Below, piece after piece: positions 50,001 to 62,773 of a stretch of 64,000 bases of DNA. Within the stretch, counting starts at the first letter, position 1, and every line of letters begins with the position of its first letter. The position numbers and the translations under genes are program-made. Under the pieces are notes generated by a model that was not told where the DNA came from, searched no databases, and worked only from the letters and a program-made list of their open reading frames with translations. Origin of the DNA: Haliclystus octoradiatus (taxonomy: Eukaryota > Cnidaria > Staurozoa > Stauromedusae > Haliclystidae); NCBI GenBank assembly GCA_916610825.1, contig OU744449.1:12469520-12533519 (forward strand), given 5' to 3'.

Positions 50001-53000
50001 AATAGGATATTAAATAAGCAAGTGAAACAAAATTTTATATAAAATGAAATCATTGATCAAAAACACATTACTATATATATAGCATTATCATGCATACTGA
50101 TGTCCATGGACACAAACTTATTTTGATTGCAATGTAATAGTTTCAAACTTGTTGAGAGATGCTACAGTTCGGTGTGCACATACCTCCACAAAAATGCTGC
50201 AGATTTTGTTAACGCAAAATCCAAGTGCCTCTGGTGTTCCTGGATTTAAAATAAAATATAGATTGTTTAAATTTATCGGTTTGAACATATGAGTCAGTTG
50301 TCTATATATGTTTCTGTAGCTATAATATGCTCATACTACAATCTAAGAATCCTATTATTAAAACTGTATGTTATGTTTAAGGAGGTTTGGAACAGAAGAG
50401 CCAAAACTTTATTTCTGCTGAAATGTTTCTTTATGTTTCTGATTTTCACAATAAAATTCAGGCTTTCCGGAATAAAGTTTAGACGTTCAGAGCTCCATGA
50501 CACAAAACTGTAACATCAAATTTTAAACTGCTCAAATATTGCCATGGCAACACCATGGAAATCAAAAAGACTTTGATTTCTTTCCCACCAATAAACAATC
50601 AAAGCATCTACCCTTAATCCCTTCAAAGTAAAATTATCCAAAGGAAATCTTTACAAGTTCTGTAAATGTTATTAGTTTCATGTCAGTCACAATCATCTAT
50701 GTATAGTTACAAAGAAATCAGAATGATATTTATAAGAGAATTACGCATTTATGTTTGAGAAACTAACCTGCAAGCGTGACAGCTCTTTCTGTGCAACCAG
50801 GTAAAGTTTCTGACGGTATCTGCAACAAAATACATAATCATGCAGGCTAATCATTATTTATAATTATGGTGTATCCGAATGCATCAGCGGTATGTGAATA
50901 AGCAAATGTTAGTTTATCATCATGCAAACAAACTACAGTGAAACCGGCTTAAATGCAATTTGTATAAGTGGAATCCCTGCGTGACTGCAACATGACTTTG
51001 AAACCTTATTAACAATATTGGGGGTATGTAAATCCTTCTTAAACAATTTCAAAAAAGTACAAGGTGGAATAAATACAATGAAAACCATGGGCAAATTTGA
51101 CTTGCATTTAAGAAGGTTACACTCTGTTACGGTTACACTTGCAGCAGTCTAACAATTAATCTACATTTTATAACTGTTCTAAAACATATAAAAAAAAACA
51201 CTTACCATGATGGTAGCTCCAGATCCCTAAAATGAATAGTAATAAAACCATCAATTATTCCCAACAAAATACATCTTGATGAATGAAAACGCCATGAAAT
51301 TATGTTTGAATTAATTAAAACAGAGCACTATACAAACCTGTCTTATTTCCTTAATTGTAGCTCCACCTTTTCCAATGACAGGGCCACATTGGCTGTTAGG
51401 TACAAGTAGGCGCATTGTGACTGGTGGGATTTGTGAATGACTACCTGATGTGGCGTACGTTGTAACCTAAATTTCAAAAAAGTATTATTAGTATATTTGA
51501 TAACTATGTCAACTATATTTTGTTTGTACCATGTTTCATAGTGAATGGCTCACTTGCTGCTCTATATGTCAACAGAGGGTGAGTAGAATTTGGTGATCAT
51601 GCTTTTTGGCACGACAAAACAAATTTCGAAGTATTTGCGAAAATAGTATATTGGAAAGATAATACAATTTGCATCAATCCACTGGATTCTTTATGAATAA
51701 TTAGTTATTTTGATAAAACTTTTGTATTTGAGACACTTTTGCAACTAAAAAACTAGATAACAATAGAAAAAAAGCTTGTTTCAAATTTTGAAGTTCTGAA
51801 CATCAACAAACAAAGTTCCACGACAGATCAAGGCTCCTACGAAATGAAAAATTAAACATTTTTTTAGTTGGTAAGCTGTTACTGTTTTCCGAGTTTAATA
51901 ATAATATTAATATACAGTAATACTATTCTCCCTATACCGATAAAAATAAACTGCTATATATGCTGGACTTGTGCAGCTTAAAGTGGACGCTAAACATCGA
52001 CAATAGTTTGTTTTAATTTTATGTAATTTTTTATTTATCCAGCTATTTATTATTTATTTAGGAATTTATTTGATTATCGGAATTTTCTATATCATTATAT
52101 CATTATCATATGATTGTATATATCATCATGGAATTGATAATGCAAAATAAACATAAGCATATCAATTAAATTCAGCATTTGCGCCCAATATAAAATAGAA
52201 GCTGCATAGACATTAGGCCTACCCATGTGCTTAAAACAATTTGCCTTTTAAAACAAACAATTGTATGCAAATTACAAGGCTGCTAGCCTTTTACACATAA
52301 TCCCAACCTCTTCTAGTATTTCTGCAACCATGCTGACAGCTTTTTGGATCTCTTCAACTCTGCCAGTAACATTTAAGATTCTAAAATAAAACATAACAGT
52401 TTGAACATCTTTTGTAAAATTGTAACAATCAGTTTTCAAGGTGATTCCCTTGATTTAGTCATTGCAAAACATGTAATGTAAAATGTAGAATGTAAAACCA
52501 GATTTACATGATAACAGTCCGCAAGGACAGTCAACAATTCATTGTAAATTGATATATGATTGATAGGAAAGTCCTCTTTGTTTGAACTTTGAACAATTAA
52601 AATTTAAATACAATCATTGGTCTAGTTTTCATGGTTTTTAACTTTCAAGTTTTGTATATAAGCACCTAAGCAACCAGTAAAAATATGTTGCATAGAAAGG
52701 TGGGAGTTACAAAACATTGTAGTATTGTTGTGTCGACTTTTTAAAATATGAGATTTGAATGTCATTGCTTACGTCAACCCCCTAACTGATAAGAAATCAT
52801 AATATTCAGCAATACAGTATTATATAGCTAATATAGAAATATAGAAAACAAAACAAACCTTTCAACTCCAGCTGTTCCTGATACGTTGATCAAGGCATTA
52901 CTCTAAAAGATATAGAATATCCATTAAACATAATATACATATGCAGTTGATTTAAATAAGCCAATATGTCTGAAAAGTATTACTTATAAAATATTTTATT

Positions 53001-56000
53001 ATAAGGGGAACATAACATGATATATACAAATTGCAGTCAACAGGTTTATTGACATCTAACAATCCCCTAACCCCTAAGCATCAATGCTTCTTTCCGTGGA
53101 GATACAAAGTACTTAAAAAATTGAAAAGAAAAAAAGAATAAATTTGAAGAAAAAGAAAACTATTGAGCATTGAGCAAAAGATTACCCCTACGGAAAAGTG
53201 TGTGGAGTTCATGAATTGTTCATGAACTTACAAACATTCATGAACTGAATGAGCAGTTCATGAAAACCTTATAAGTAGTTCATTAACTAGTCCATAAATG
53301 GCATCAATTTCATGGATTTCCATGGACCATTCACAAGCAGTTCATGTAAATTTGGCCATTTGAAAACTCGTTCATTAACTATTTTCACATGGGTAGAATT
53401 TGAAAATATTTTAATCTAACTTTTGATCAGATGATTTAATTAGTGAATATTTAAAAGTGTTTCAAATCACAAGATACTGGATAGTATCGCATCATTAATA
53501 TCTATAATTAGTTCAATAAAATCCAGTAGGAAATCTTAAGGTTCATCGATACAAAAGTAAAATTGCTAAATTACACTTCAAATAAGTTTTAGAGGAAATA
53601 ATTAATGATCAGAATTTTATTTAGTTAACAATGACAAATTCTATACGTAACAACAATAATGCAAACTTCTGAAAGGATGAAATTTACTGAGATACCGGTA
53701 GGCAATATAAAAAACCTCATATAGCTAAAGTTTACGTTCCCAGAGCTACTGCAGCATCTTCATACTTATCAGATAACAATTAATTTCAAGTTAGTTAGTG
53801 GAACTATTTCCGATTTATAACAAAATATTTTCTTTACCTCTTCTCTCATGTTTCTGATAGTGTTACCACCCTACACAATAAAATAAAAGAACTTTAGAAA
53901 ACTTGATTTATGACATCAAATTTAAATTAATTAATGATTACCTGATCAATCTTCTTGTGTCAGGTAAACCCAAAATCAATTTATCAGCATCATTTCAACG
54001 ATATAATTAAAATAGGGCATCTCACTTCCCTTTTTGAATCATATGAAAATCATGGTTTACAAAATCCCTAAGGTTTATGTTGTCAAAATTTAACTTGTTT
54101 TTATTTACTATTATTTCAAAGACGTGAATGATGAAATTATACGGCAGCATAACACTGACAACAGTTGGCTAGTAGGCTTACAATTCAAAAACAATATTTG
54201 ATTATATTGATAAAAGTATTGCAACTGTTAAAACTGACATATATATATATAAATATTATGATGTTTCTATTTGAAATCAATTTGAGGTTACAATCAATTG
54301 AAAAAAAACTTAAAATTTAAAACAAATGATGCATCAATTAAATGGAAATATAGTCCATCAACTTAAGTACATACCTTGCCGATAATGCCTCCTGCATCCT
54401 ACATAAGAAGATATTACAAAGAAACGTTGTATACATCAATTTAAATTTTCATGAACTATTCACAAAATGTTTATAAACAGTTTGTGAATTTTCAAAAGGT
54501 TTATGAACTGTCCGTGAATTATTCACAAAGTGTTCACAAACAGTTTGTGAATTTTCATAAAGTTTATGAACTGTTCATGAACTGTTCATCAATTATTCAC
54601 AAAGTGTTCACAAACAGTTTGTGAATTTTCATAAAATTCATGAACTGTTCATGAACTATTTACAAGGTAATCATAAACAGTTTGTGAATTTTCATAAAGT
54701 TCATGAACTGTTCAAGAACTATACAAGGTGTTCATAAACAGTTTGCAAATTTTCATAAAGTTCAGGAACTGTTCATGAACTATTTACAATGTGTTCATAA
54801 ACAGTTTGGCATTTTTATAAAGTTCATGAACTGTTCATGATCTAGTTACAAGGTGTTCATAAACAGTTTGTGAATTTTCTTAAAGTTCATGAACTGTTTA
54901 TGGACTATTTACAATGTGTTTGTTAACAGTTTCTAAATTTTCATAAAGTTCATGAACTATTTATGAACTATTAACAATGTGTTCATAAACAGTTTGTGGA
55001 TTCTCATAAAGTTCATGAACTACTTACAAAGTGCTCATAAACAAATTGCGAATTTTCATAAAGTTCATGAACTATTTACAATGTGTTCATAAACAGTTTG
55101 TCAAATTTTATAAAGTTCATGAACTGCTCATGAACTATTCACAAAGTATTCATAAATAGTTTTTGAATTTTCATAAAGTTCATGAGCTGTCATGAACTAT
55201 TTATAAAGTGTACATTAAACAGTTTGTGAATTTTCAATAAGTTTGTGGTAGTCTAAGCAATCAAAGTTCCATTGAGAATAACTAACTACTAGCTATATGA
55301 TGCTATAGGTAATATTGGATATTTTTAATTTACATCTAGATCAAGGATTTTCAAAGAGATTATGTTAAACGTTTTCTAGGAATGAATGTTAGATCAATTG
55401 ACCAAACTTGATCAATTAAAGTTGTAGTGAATAGCTTAGAAAACATACTTTCATGATTCAAAAAAATCAAATACATTTTTGTGGTATAAGATTTTTGTAT
55501 GAGAAAGTGTCTAAGCAAATATACAAACCATTAAATAAAAACGGACTAACAATGCTATAGTTAGTTAAATAACCTATAAATAACCTATAATATCCCATAA
55601 GGACATATATTCTAACTTGGAAGGTTCTAGAGTACCAAACAAAATTAACAAGATATTGGTCTATGAGCAACAAGGCAAAAACATGCTCATAATTTATTTT
55701 CAAATTACTTAACGTCCTGCTGAGCAAAAAATCAATGAACACAAGAATTATCACCAGAATTTCAATAACTTCAGTAGATTTTACCAATAATGTAATTTCG
55801 AAAGCTTCACACTGATCCTAGTCTGCGTTACAGACCGCGATTCATTCACAAAATAATAGGGTCCGTGTCATTTGCACAGATCTCTGTCCAGCCACTCTAC
55901 GAAAACGTAGAGCGGAAGTTTCTGATCGATGCATGGTAAATCTATTGTTCCTAGTGATTAAATTCATCACCTCTGTTCGATCAATTAATTGTCATAGCTA

Positions 56001-58034
56001 CGAAGCCTAAAATAGAACTTATTGCAATCAAGTAAACTGAAGTAAACAAAGTAATGTGGAATCCCGGTGAGAATCACCTTGATCTTGCATAATTATGTGA
56101 CATCAATCTTATTCTGATACGAGGGCCGGACAGAGAAACCGAGCAATTCACACAGACCTTATTCTTTCGTGAATGAATCGCAGTCTGTAACGCAGGCTAC
56201 ACTGATCCATGATTCACAATGATTCAACAAGCAAATTCGAATGAACTTTTCAATCAAAGTTTTTGGGATTAAGACTTGAATGATGTTCTGAATTCCTTAC
56301 TTGAAATTCCTCAAATCGATAAATTATAGTCAACTTCACTTTAATCACTTTTTCAAAAGTTTACCTGACTCAGGATAATAAATCTTAATGTAAGTTTAAT
56401 ATCATCCATATTGATATCTGGTGTCTCTAATTAAGTAGAAAGAAAAAAGAATATGGTTAAACTAAAGGGTTAAACTTAATATACTCAACAGTTTAAAAGT
56501 CTAAATTTAGTATTTTTATAAGCTATTTAGTATTTTCTGAAATCTTGAGACTAGACAGAAAAATCATTCTACAAAATATAGTTGATGTGACAATAAATAA
56601 CAGCAACTGCAGAGCTTGGATGTGGTTCCTTCGTAATCATTCCTTTGAAAAAAACTTTTATGTGATTTTAAGGTTTCTGAATAAATGATGATGATCATCA
56701 TCATCATAGCGCATAGGTAGGTAGATATAATTTACAAATAGTAAAAAAGGTCATGTCATGCAGATACAGAGTAAAACAATTTTTTTTTTTCTATCGTTTA
56801 TGTAAAGCCTATAGGCCCTATGATGCATATTTATATTGAATTTTAAGATACAAACTAATTAATAAAATCTTGAAAATAGATAAAAAGATTCACAGAACAG
56901 CGTCATTGCAGTATACGAATATAATCATAAAATACTTTGTTCAGCAGATTACCGAAATGGCTTCAAGTAGTTCAATATCAAATATTACCTAAAAAGATGT
57001 TCAATGTAGGCAGTCCAAACAAAATGTAGGCCTACATAACTCTGAATTGTAAGTAACTTTTCGTGATCCAGGAGGTTGCTTAGCAGCAATTTGTAAAATT
57101 CAAAAAAGCTTATAGTGTTACACTTGAATATTTGTTTTGAAAATTGGACTTTGAAGAAATAAACAACAACCTATTTTTGCTCAAGAAGATTAAAAATGAG
57201 ACTGTAAATGCATATTTTGGCACAACGTATGATGCAATCCTCGTTACAGCTCAGAGGAGTCGTTCTAGAATCAAGACGTTCGAATTTGGCGCAGCTCGTT
57301 ATAGCACTGTGTTTGATCAAGGCCTGAGGGATTAATATATTTTGATTGAAGATTATAAATTTTATTGTTTTGATTATTTGTTTCTCTCAGGATGATGCTC
57401 ATTTTGCTCGAAATCGGATGTGTCACATATATTTTAATGTAGTTAATAAATCATGCTATGTAGCCATTAATTAATAAAAAATGCATTTAGTTAATCGTTC
57501 ATATTACACATATCTCAGAGCGAAGAGAAATTTATCCTTTACCAATTAACCCTCCGCCCCATAAGAATTGAAAAAATATATATATTTCACCCCTGATATA
57601 AAGATGATACAAGTTACAGTCACAACCAAGGCTACACAATACAAATATCGAAGTGCAATAGCAGGGAACGTAATTAATACAGGTATATTCAAATTGATTT
57701 GCTATTCTAACCCTAGCCATAATGGTAGAACTGTAAACTTCCCTCACTACCATTCAGTATTTATTGGTTCAAATTGAACAAATTCTGGATTTTTAATACA
57801 AAATAAAGAGTTACAGCCTGCCTTGACCATTATATCGATGAAATTTATCAATACTATTTTATTTTGTTTATAAATAATCTATGTATTCTTCTAAAACAGC
57901 AATGTATATAATGAAGAAGTCTTATTATCATCGATTCGTGGTGGGCTGAACTTAATTAAAATGCCCGATTGTTGTTATCTACTAAGTGGGTGTTATAAAA
58001 CGTGCTTTGATTTACCTTCAACTGCAGTTGCCAT
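47025..58034 (-). CDS. Poly(C)-binding protein (PCBP/hnRNP E-like), three KH domains
   Basis: RNA-binding protein of the PCBP/hnRNP K group, which in animals acts in mRNA stability, splicing and translation. Sixteen coding exons (minus strand): 58,034-58,016; 56,426-56,365; 54,398-54,375; 53,870-53,838; 52,902-52,859; 52,380-52,308; 51,466-51,338; 51,226-51,206; 50,819-50,768; 50,239-50,184; 49,874-49,800; 49,168-49,135; 48,626-48,583; 48,084-48,035; 47,558-47,439; 47,133-47,025. Phases agree throughout: 945 bp, 314 aa. KH1 ~16-85 (GKGG at 34-37, NMREES), KH2 ~99-171 (QCGPVIGKGGATIKEIRQ, ERAVTLAGTPEA), KH3 ~213-280 (IIGSLIGKGGCHINEVRQ, SGA.I.I, VTISGTPEAV, YFLINAR). Two-domain N-terminus, linker and third KH follow PCBP order. 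The tail is short and Gln/Glu-rich. The start ATG gives MATAVEE just before KH1. The choice among PCBP paralogues cannot be made. Confidence 0.92.
49291..49690. repeat. Possible SINE/MITE-like insertion in a PCBP intron
   Basis: Imperfect inverted ends, CGCCTGAGGCTGAGATTCCA at 49,299 and TGGAATCCTCACCTGAGCG ending 49,680, bound ~380 bp that is GC-richer than its surroundings. Inside, GATAGCCGTCCAAGTG and, ~35 bp on, GCATTCGAGTTAT resemble the A and B boxes of a tRNA-derived promoter. Either a MITE or a SINE would fit. Confidence 0.35.
53205..53395. repeat. TTCATGAAC repeat cluster in a PCBP intron
   Basis: Diverged TTCATGAATTGTTCATGAAC-type words over ~190 bp; same family as the arrays at 41,650 and 54,440. 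Confidence 0.7.
54440..55250. repeat. Diverged ~63-bp satellite array in a PCBP intron
   Basis: About 13 irregular copies of TTCATAAACAGTTTGTGAAT + TTTCATAAAGTTCATGAACTG + TTCATGAACTATTTACAAGG. The unit is ~63 bp, about half of the 129-bp unit in SMARCAL1, and copies differ much more from each other. This suggests an older array of the same family. Confidence 0.85.
55819..56199. mobile_element. MITE with 9-bp target duplication (Mutator-type)
   Basis: Inverted ends TAGTCTGCGTTACAGACCGC (left) and TAGCCTGCGTTACAGACTGC (right, reversed) extend ~85 bp with good pairing (GATTCATTCAC). They are flanked by CACTGATCC at 55,810-55,818 and 56,200-56,208, an exact 9-bp duplication typical of Mutator-like elements. 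The element is 381 bp and non-coding. It lies in the PCBP-like intron between exons 2 and 3. Confidence 0.85.
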
Positions 58035-60120
58035 AACGATTGCGCTTCAAAATATATGCAAAACAGCTGAATAAATAAAATCACACAAAAATAACATCAT
58101 TAAAAATCTATATAATCCATGAATATTAAATAGATGAAGTGCATTCGCACAAAATTTGAATTTCTCAAACCTAGTCATCGAGTAGAGACGTTCGATACCT
58201 CTCTAAAGGATTTACCCACGGTTTCAGCATGGTCTAAGCGTATTTCAAAATGATGGTCACAAGTTTGGTATACAATAAAACTTACCGAAATCCAAGCATA
58301 GACTATAGAGATTTGATTTTTGATTTACAAATACTTGAAAAAAGAGCAGATGAACCAATATTTAATAATTCCACAGCATTAATAATCAAGTAATTGAGCG
58401 AAAACAGGCCACAAATATATGCCAGCAAACTTAAAACGAAGAAGTAATAGGTATTTTATGAAGTGATAAAGAGGTGTTTGAAAATGTCGAGTAACGTCTT
58501 TTTACATCAAGATTGATGGATAGATAATTTTATTTTCAAGGCAATATTGGATGTCTGAATTGTTTTAGAAAGCATTGAAAAAGTCTTGAAAAAGTTCTTT
58601 CATGTTTCACAAACAATGGAAACGTGTCATGGCTGATTAAGGGGAAATGATCATTCCGGGTCATGCAAGGCGTCAATCGATGGGGGCACGCACTCTGGTG
58701 GAGATCATAGTCTTTGACTTCGTTCTTCAATGTGATTTCTGAAGTATTAGCCCCCGTAAAACCCAACAAATTTACGTGGCAGTAGGCGTGGCATCAAAAA
58801 CTGAAGCAAAATTACGAGGAATAGATTTCACATGCTCATAATGAAGTATTGTTTTCAGAACATACTGTCCTGAACTTAGCATAGCAACCCGCATAATTAT
58901 AGCTGTCGCTGTTTGTCTTGATTGACTGGAGGGAACTTTTAATTATGAAATAAATAAAGACTTTGGATTAATTATGCATGATTTCTGTTGACTTTACCAC
59001 TAAGATAACAATCTAACCTGATCTGAGAACTTGCGTTGCACAACTACGACCTTCGCTCGAACCATAGTCACTAGAATATATTCTAGTGACTATGCTCGCA
59101 CCCTATGTATCTCTCTTGTATCCAGCCGCTAAATTTGCGTGACCGTAATAACAGAGAAGACAAGGAATGATACAGAAATGATGGGGCTGGTTTATGTACT
59201 GTATATATCTGGGGAGAAGGCAATACGAGCTTTACCTGGTTCTTTGAAAACATCTACAGGAACCGTAGCTAATCAGTAGGACCATAGAGATGCAGTCATC
59301 AAACATGTACCACGACGTCATTTCATCCCTCGTTATTTTCAAATGATGGTGATATTAAAGCTTATTTGATTCAAGTAGCAATCGTAAACCATTTAAAGGC
59401 TTCAATGGAGATTCGTAAATGTTCTAAGTTTGTACGACTCTATAATTAGTGTAGGCTATAATTACCAACTAAATACAGTCGAAAACATGCCATTCAGGGT
59501 TCGATTTTCAAATTACAGCGTAGCAAAGTTTTTCCAAGACAACAGATTTTTCTAATCGATCTTCACTGCAGAGATTAAGGCCTTTAAGTAAAATATTTTA
59601 AAATTTAGTTCAATACGCAAAATGAAATACCATGGAAATACTTACTACAGTACGTAGATATCAGCCACGTGAGTGTGAACGCTGTGTGTAGACTGTAGTA
59701 AGTTAAACATTTGAATGGAAAAACATCAAATTCTTAACAACGCCCGAAACAATGTCACATTTTACACGATATTATACTTGAGCTTATATGCGTACTACAT
59801 ATTCAGGTACGTATTTGTATCCAGATTTAGCTGAAATTTTGGTTACTTATTCGTCATCTGCGGTTTGATATGATTGGTTGATAGTGGATTTGTTATAGGC
59901 TTAAAGAGATTATACAATGAGACTGAAAAATCTAGCTCTGTTACGCTTATTTTTATCAAGCATCTAATCTATAGAAAATCTAAGTGATTGTAGGTAAAGG
60001 GAAAACCAAACACGTGTTTTCGTAAAGAACGACGATAGAATGTTGTACTGATGAAGTTATACAATATCCAGTCAGTGTATATATACAATCCTGAAAAGTT
60101 TTAATTCATATAGTTAAAGT
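58035..60120. promoter_or_regulatory. Divergent intergenic region of the PCBP-like and galactosyltransferase genes
   Basis: About 2.1 kb between two start codons facing away from each other. It must hold both 5' UTRs and promoters. No clear TATA/Inr pair was identified. It contains a perfect 32-bp palindrome (59,063-59,094). A minus-strand ORF at 58,536-58,769 shows no family motif. Confidence 0.5.
59063..59094. repeat. Perfect 32-bp palindrome
   Basis: CATAGTCACTAGAATA is followed directly by its reverse complement, with no loop. It lies in the divergent intergenic region, ~1.0 kb from each start codon. Confidence 0.95.
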
Positions 60121-62773
60121 ATGCTTAATGTGCCTGAGTTTGTTACGTTAGTAGTGGTAATAATACAGGTGTTAATTATCATATTATACATTACAGATGG
60201 TAATATATTAGACTTTTCAAACCACCACGAGGCAGGTAGTTTACAAGTAGTTCACGAAAAAGATGTAAAAAATGAATTACGAAATATATTAAATGAAAAT
60301 GAACAGAAGCTATCTTGGTTTAGAAACAATTCAATTGATTTAATTGGAGATAATCAACTGTCGATGATATTAATAGTAACAAGCGCTCCGGAAAGATTGG
60401 CTAGAAGAAACGCTATTAGAGATACGTGGTGGAATCAATGCAAACACGAAAAGGTGAATATAATTACTGCTCTTCCGATCACTTTCCAACTAATCAACGA
60501 ACTTCCACAAACTAAACTCGGGATTAGACTATTTATTTAGTATAGTATAGGGGTTAACTGAAATTAATCATCGATCTGCAGGTCAATATGGAAATCGAAC
60601 TAGTAGTATAGTCCCATAGAAAAATCAATCAATCATATCGACACTTTCACTGGAAGATAGTTATTGGAAATAGTATAGAATTATTCAACATGATATTCTG
60701 AACAAATTTAAGTCAAAAAATATCATAAAATGTGCACCGGAACTAGTTCCAGGCTCTTGTTAAAACTCAGATACAAATAAAAAGAGCCTGGAACTAGTTC
60801 GGGTGCACAAAACATTTCATTTGTTCAGAATATCATGTTGAATAATTCTAGACTACTTCCAATAACTATCTTCTAGTCAATCGGAATCGTGATATTATCG
60901 AGAGTGATATTATAAGCGGGTAAAATTAGTTGAATTTCATAGAGAGCGGTCACTGGTTTCTGAAAAATCATGATAATAGGCTGGTCGTGATATTAACCGA
61001 GGTGATATTAACGGGGTTTCACTGTACACAGATTGTAGATTTGCGATCGAGCAGCGGTCAATTCTAAATTATATTGGCCACTCCGTGTCTCCTGACAGTA
61101 ATAGCGGAGGAAAGAACGACGTGAGAGCAACGGATAATTGCTTTACTGATGCATTAAAATACACAATTCGTCTTAAACATATTTTGTCCTCGCGAAAAGG
61201 AGTAAATTAAGAAATTAAGTCTAATAATAACTCCAATGATATAATGCACCCGAATATCATACTAATAAATCCATAATTAAAGTATTTTATAGTCCATTGA
61301 ATAGAAATTTCTTCTGCAATTAAATTAGACTTCATTATACCGAGTAGCGACAAATAAAACACACGATAATCTGCAATGGTTTCGATTTATTCTAAAATCA
61401 TCGTCAGGCAAGTAAAAAAAAGAGAGAACAGGTTTTACGTCGTATTTATAGTTAGGAAGTAAATCAAAGCCCTGCTGAACAGCAACGAAATTTAAAATAA
61501 TCAAGATCGCCGTGGTAATGTCCTCTGTATAAATCTGGATTATTCGTTGTCGACGTTGATCAATGTTATCATTAGTATTAGTAATTATATTTTGTATTGT
61601 ATCAATGGAATGTATTACTGGAAATTGGAAACAATAATGTGGATGCAATAAATAGATACAAAAATGAATTTAAAGATTGGGAGCAATACCTAGTTCACTT
61701 GTTTTTATGCCTTAACGTTGATAATACTGTTCTATTGTGTGATCTAGGTGAAGTGCATTTTCTTTACTGATGGCCTGGGTTCTACTTTACAAAAAAAACA
61801 ATTACTGAAAGAGCAGTCTCAGTATCATGACATGCAAGTTCAACCTCTTTTAAGTGGTGCAGAATTCGGAGAACGATTCCTATATCAAATTCAATGGACA
61901 TTTCTTAATTATAAATTTGATTATTTGGTTCGCCTTGATGATGACATGTTCTTATGCTTGGAGAGATTAATATCCAGTATTCCATTGATACCAAAAACTA
62001 ATTATTTGAGCGGTTGGTTCCACTGTGAAAAAGATTTAGTTCGACCAGAAGAAAGTTTTCTTGTAATATCATCAGATGTTGTACAGAAATACGTTTCACA
62101 AGTTCAACGTAAAATGTTATGTCACCCATTTGCTGATCAACAAATAGCATTATGGTCACAAAAACTAGAATTAAATCAATTAATATATTACCATGACAAC
62201 AGAATACACCATCATCCGCCTGCTTCGTTTATGAAACAATTTCTTCATAAGAAAAATATTTGTGAACATTACATTAGCGTACATGGGACATACCCCAAAG
62301 AAATGAGACTATTTTGGAATAATAGAGGACCATCAACGTATCAAAGGCAAGAACCAAGACCTTTGTCAATAGTTTGTAAACAACCGCCCGTTATGAAATG
62401 GAGAGCATTTGGAAGTTTATGGAAATATGAACCAAAATTATGTTTTTGGAAACCAAAATGGAACTTACAAAGACATAATACAGTTGGTAAAGGATATTAT
62501 GTCGGTAGAGAAGGGAATAGAGGAACACAGGGTAATATTTATGAAGATTTAGATAAATTAATGACCAAAGAATCTACTGATAAAAAAGAGGATAAATTAT
62601 TACACCACACAGAAACCAGTAGATCCATTGCGAAGGATTTAAAAAATAAATTAATTATAGAAAATAACGGAGATTTATTTGCTGAAGTGATGGAATTTTT
62701 AGAATCAAAGAAGAAAAGCAAATCATTTTTAAGAAATTTACCAATGACAAGAAAAGACCCATTTTCATATTAA
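60121..62773 (+). CDS. Beta-1,3-galactosyltransferase family (GT31) type II membrane protein
   Basis: Two exons, 60,121-60,453 and 61,748-62,773, join in phase (AAG|GTG) to 452 aa ending at TAA. Residues ~7-25 are a single hydrophobic signal-anchor (VTLVVVIIQVLIIILYI), placing the enzyme in the Golgi membrane with a lumenal catalytic domain. GT31 motifs: LIVTSAPERLARRNAIRDTW (~84-103), LVRLDDDMFLCLERL with the metal-binding DDD at 175-177, YLSGWFHC, and CHPFADQQIALW (~236). The family transfers Gal or GlcNAc from UDP-sugar in beta-1,3 linkage; the exact acceptor cannot be told. A basic, low-complexity tail of ~150 residues after the catalytic domain (KKEDKLLHH, ESKKKSKSFLRN) is unusual for the family. 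The start is chosen because the anchor begins seven residues later. Confidence 0.88.
60651..60876. mobile_element. Foldback MITE in the galactosyltransferase intron
   Basis: The left arm (60,651-60,756: GGAAGATAGTTATTGGAAAT ... GAACTAGTTCCAGGCTCTT) pairs with the right arm (60,784-60,876) around a ~25-nt loop, giving ~95-bp arms. The inner AGAGCCTGGAACTAGTTC segment also occurs at ~9,426-9,445, so this is a dispersed family. No clear target duplication. Confidence 0.8.

Noticed and set aside
57144-57335. 63-codon plus-strand ORF in the PCBP intron
   Set aside because: No motif, no splice context, antisense to an intron; likely chance.
58536-58769. 77-codon minus-strand ORF upstream of the PCBP-like start
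   Set aside because: No recognisable domain and not joinable in phase to the first coding exon.
61325-61648. 107-codon minus-strand ORF in the galactosyltransferase intron
   Set aside because: No family motif and antisense within an intron.
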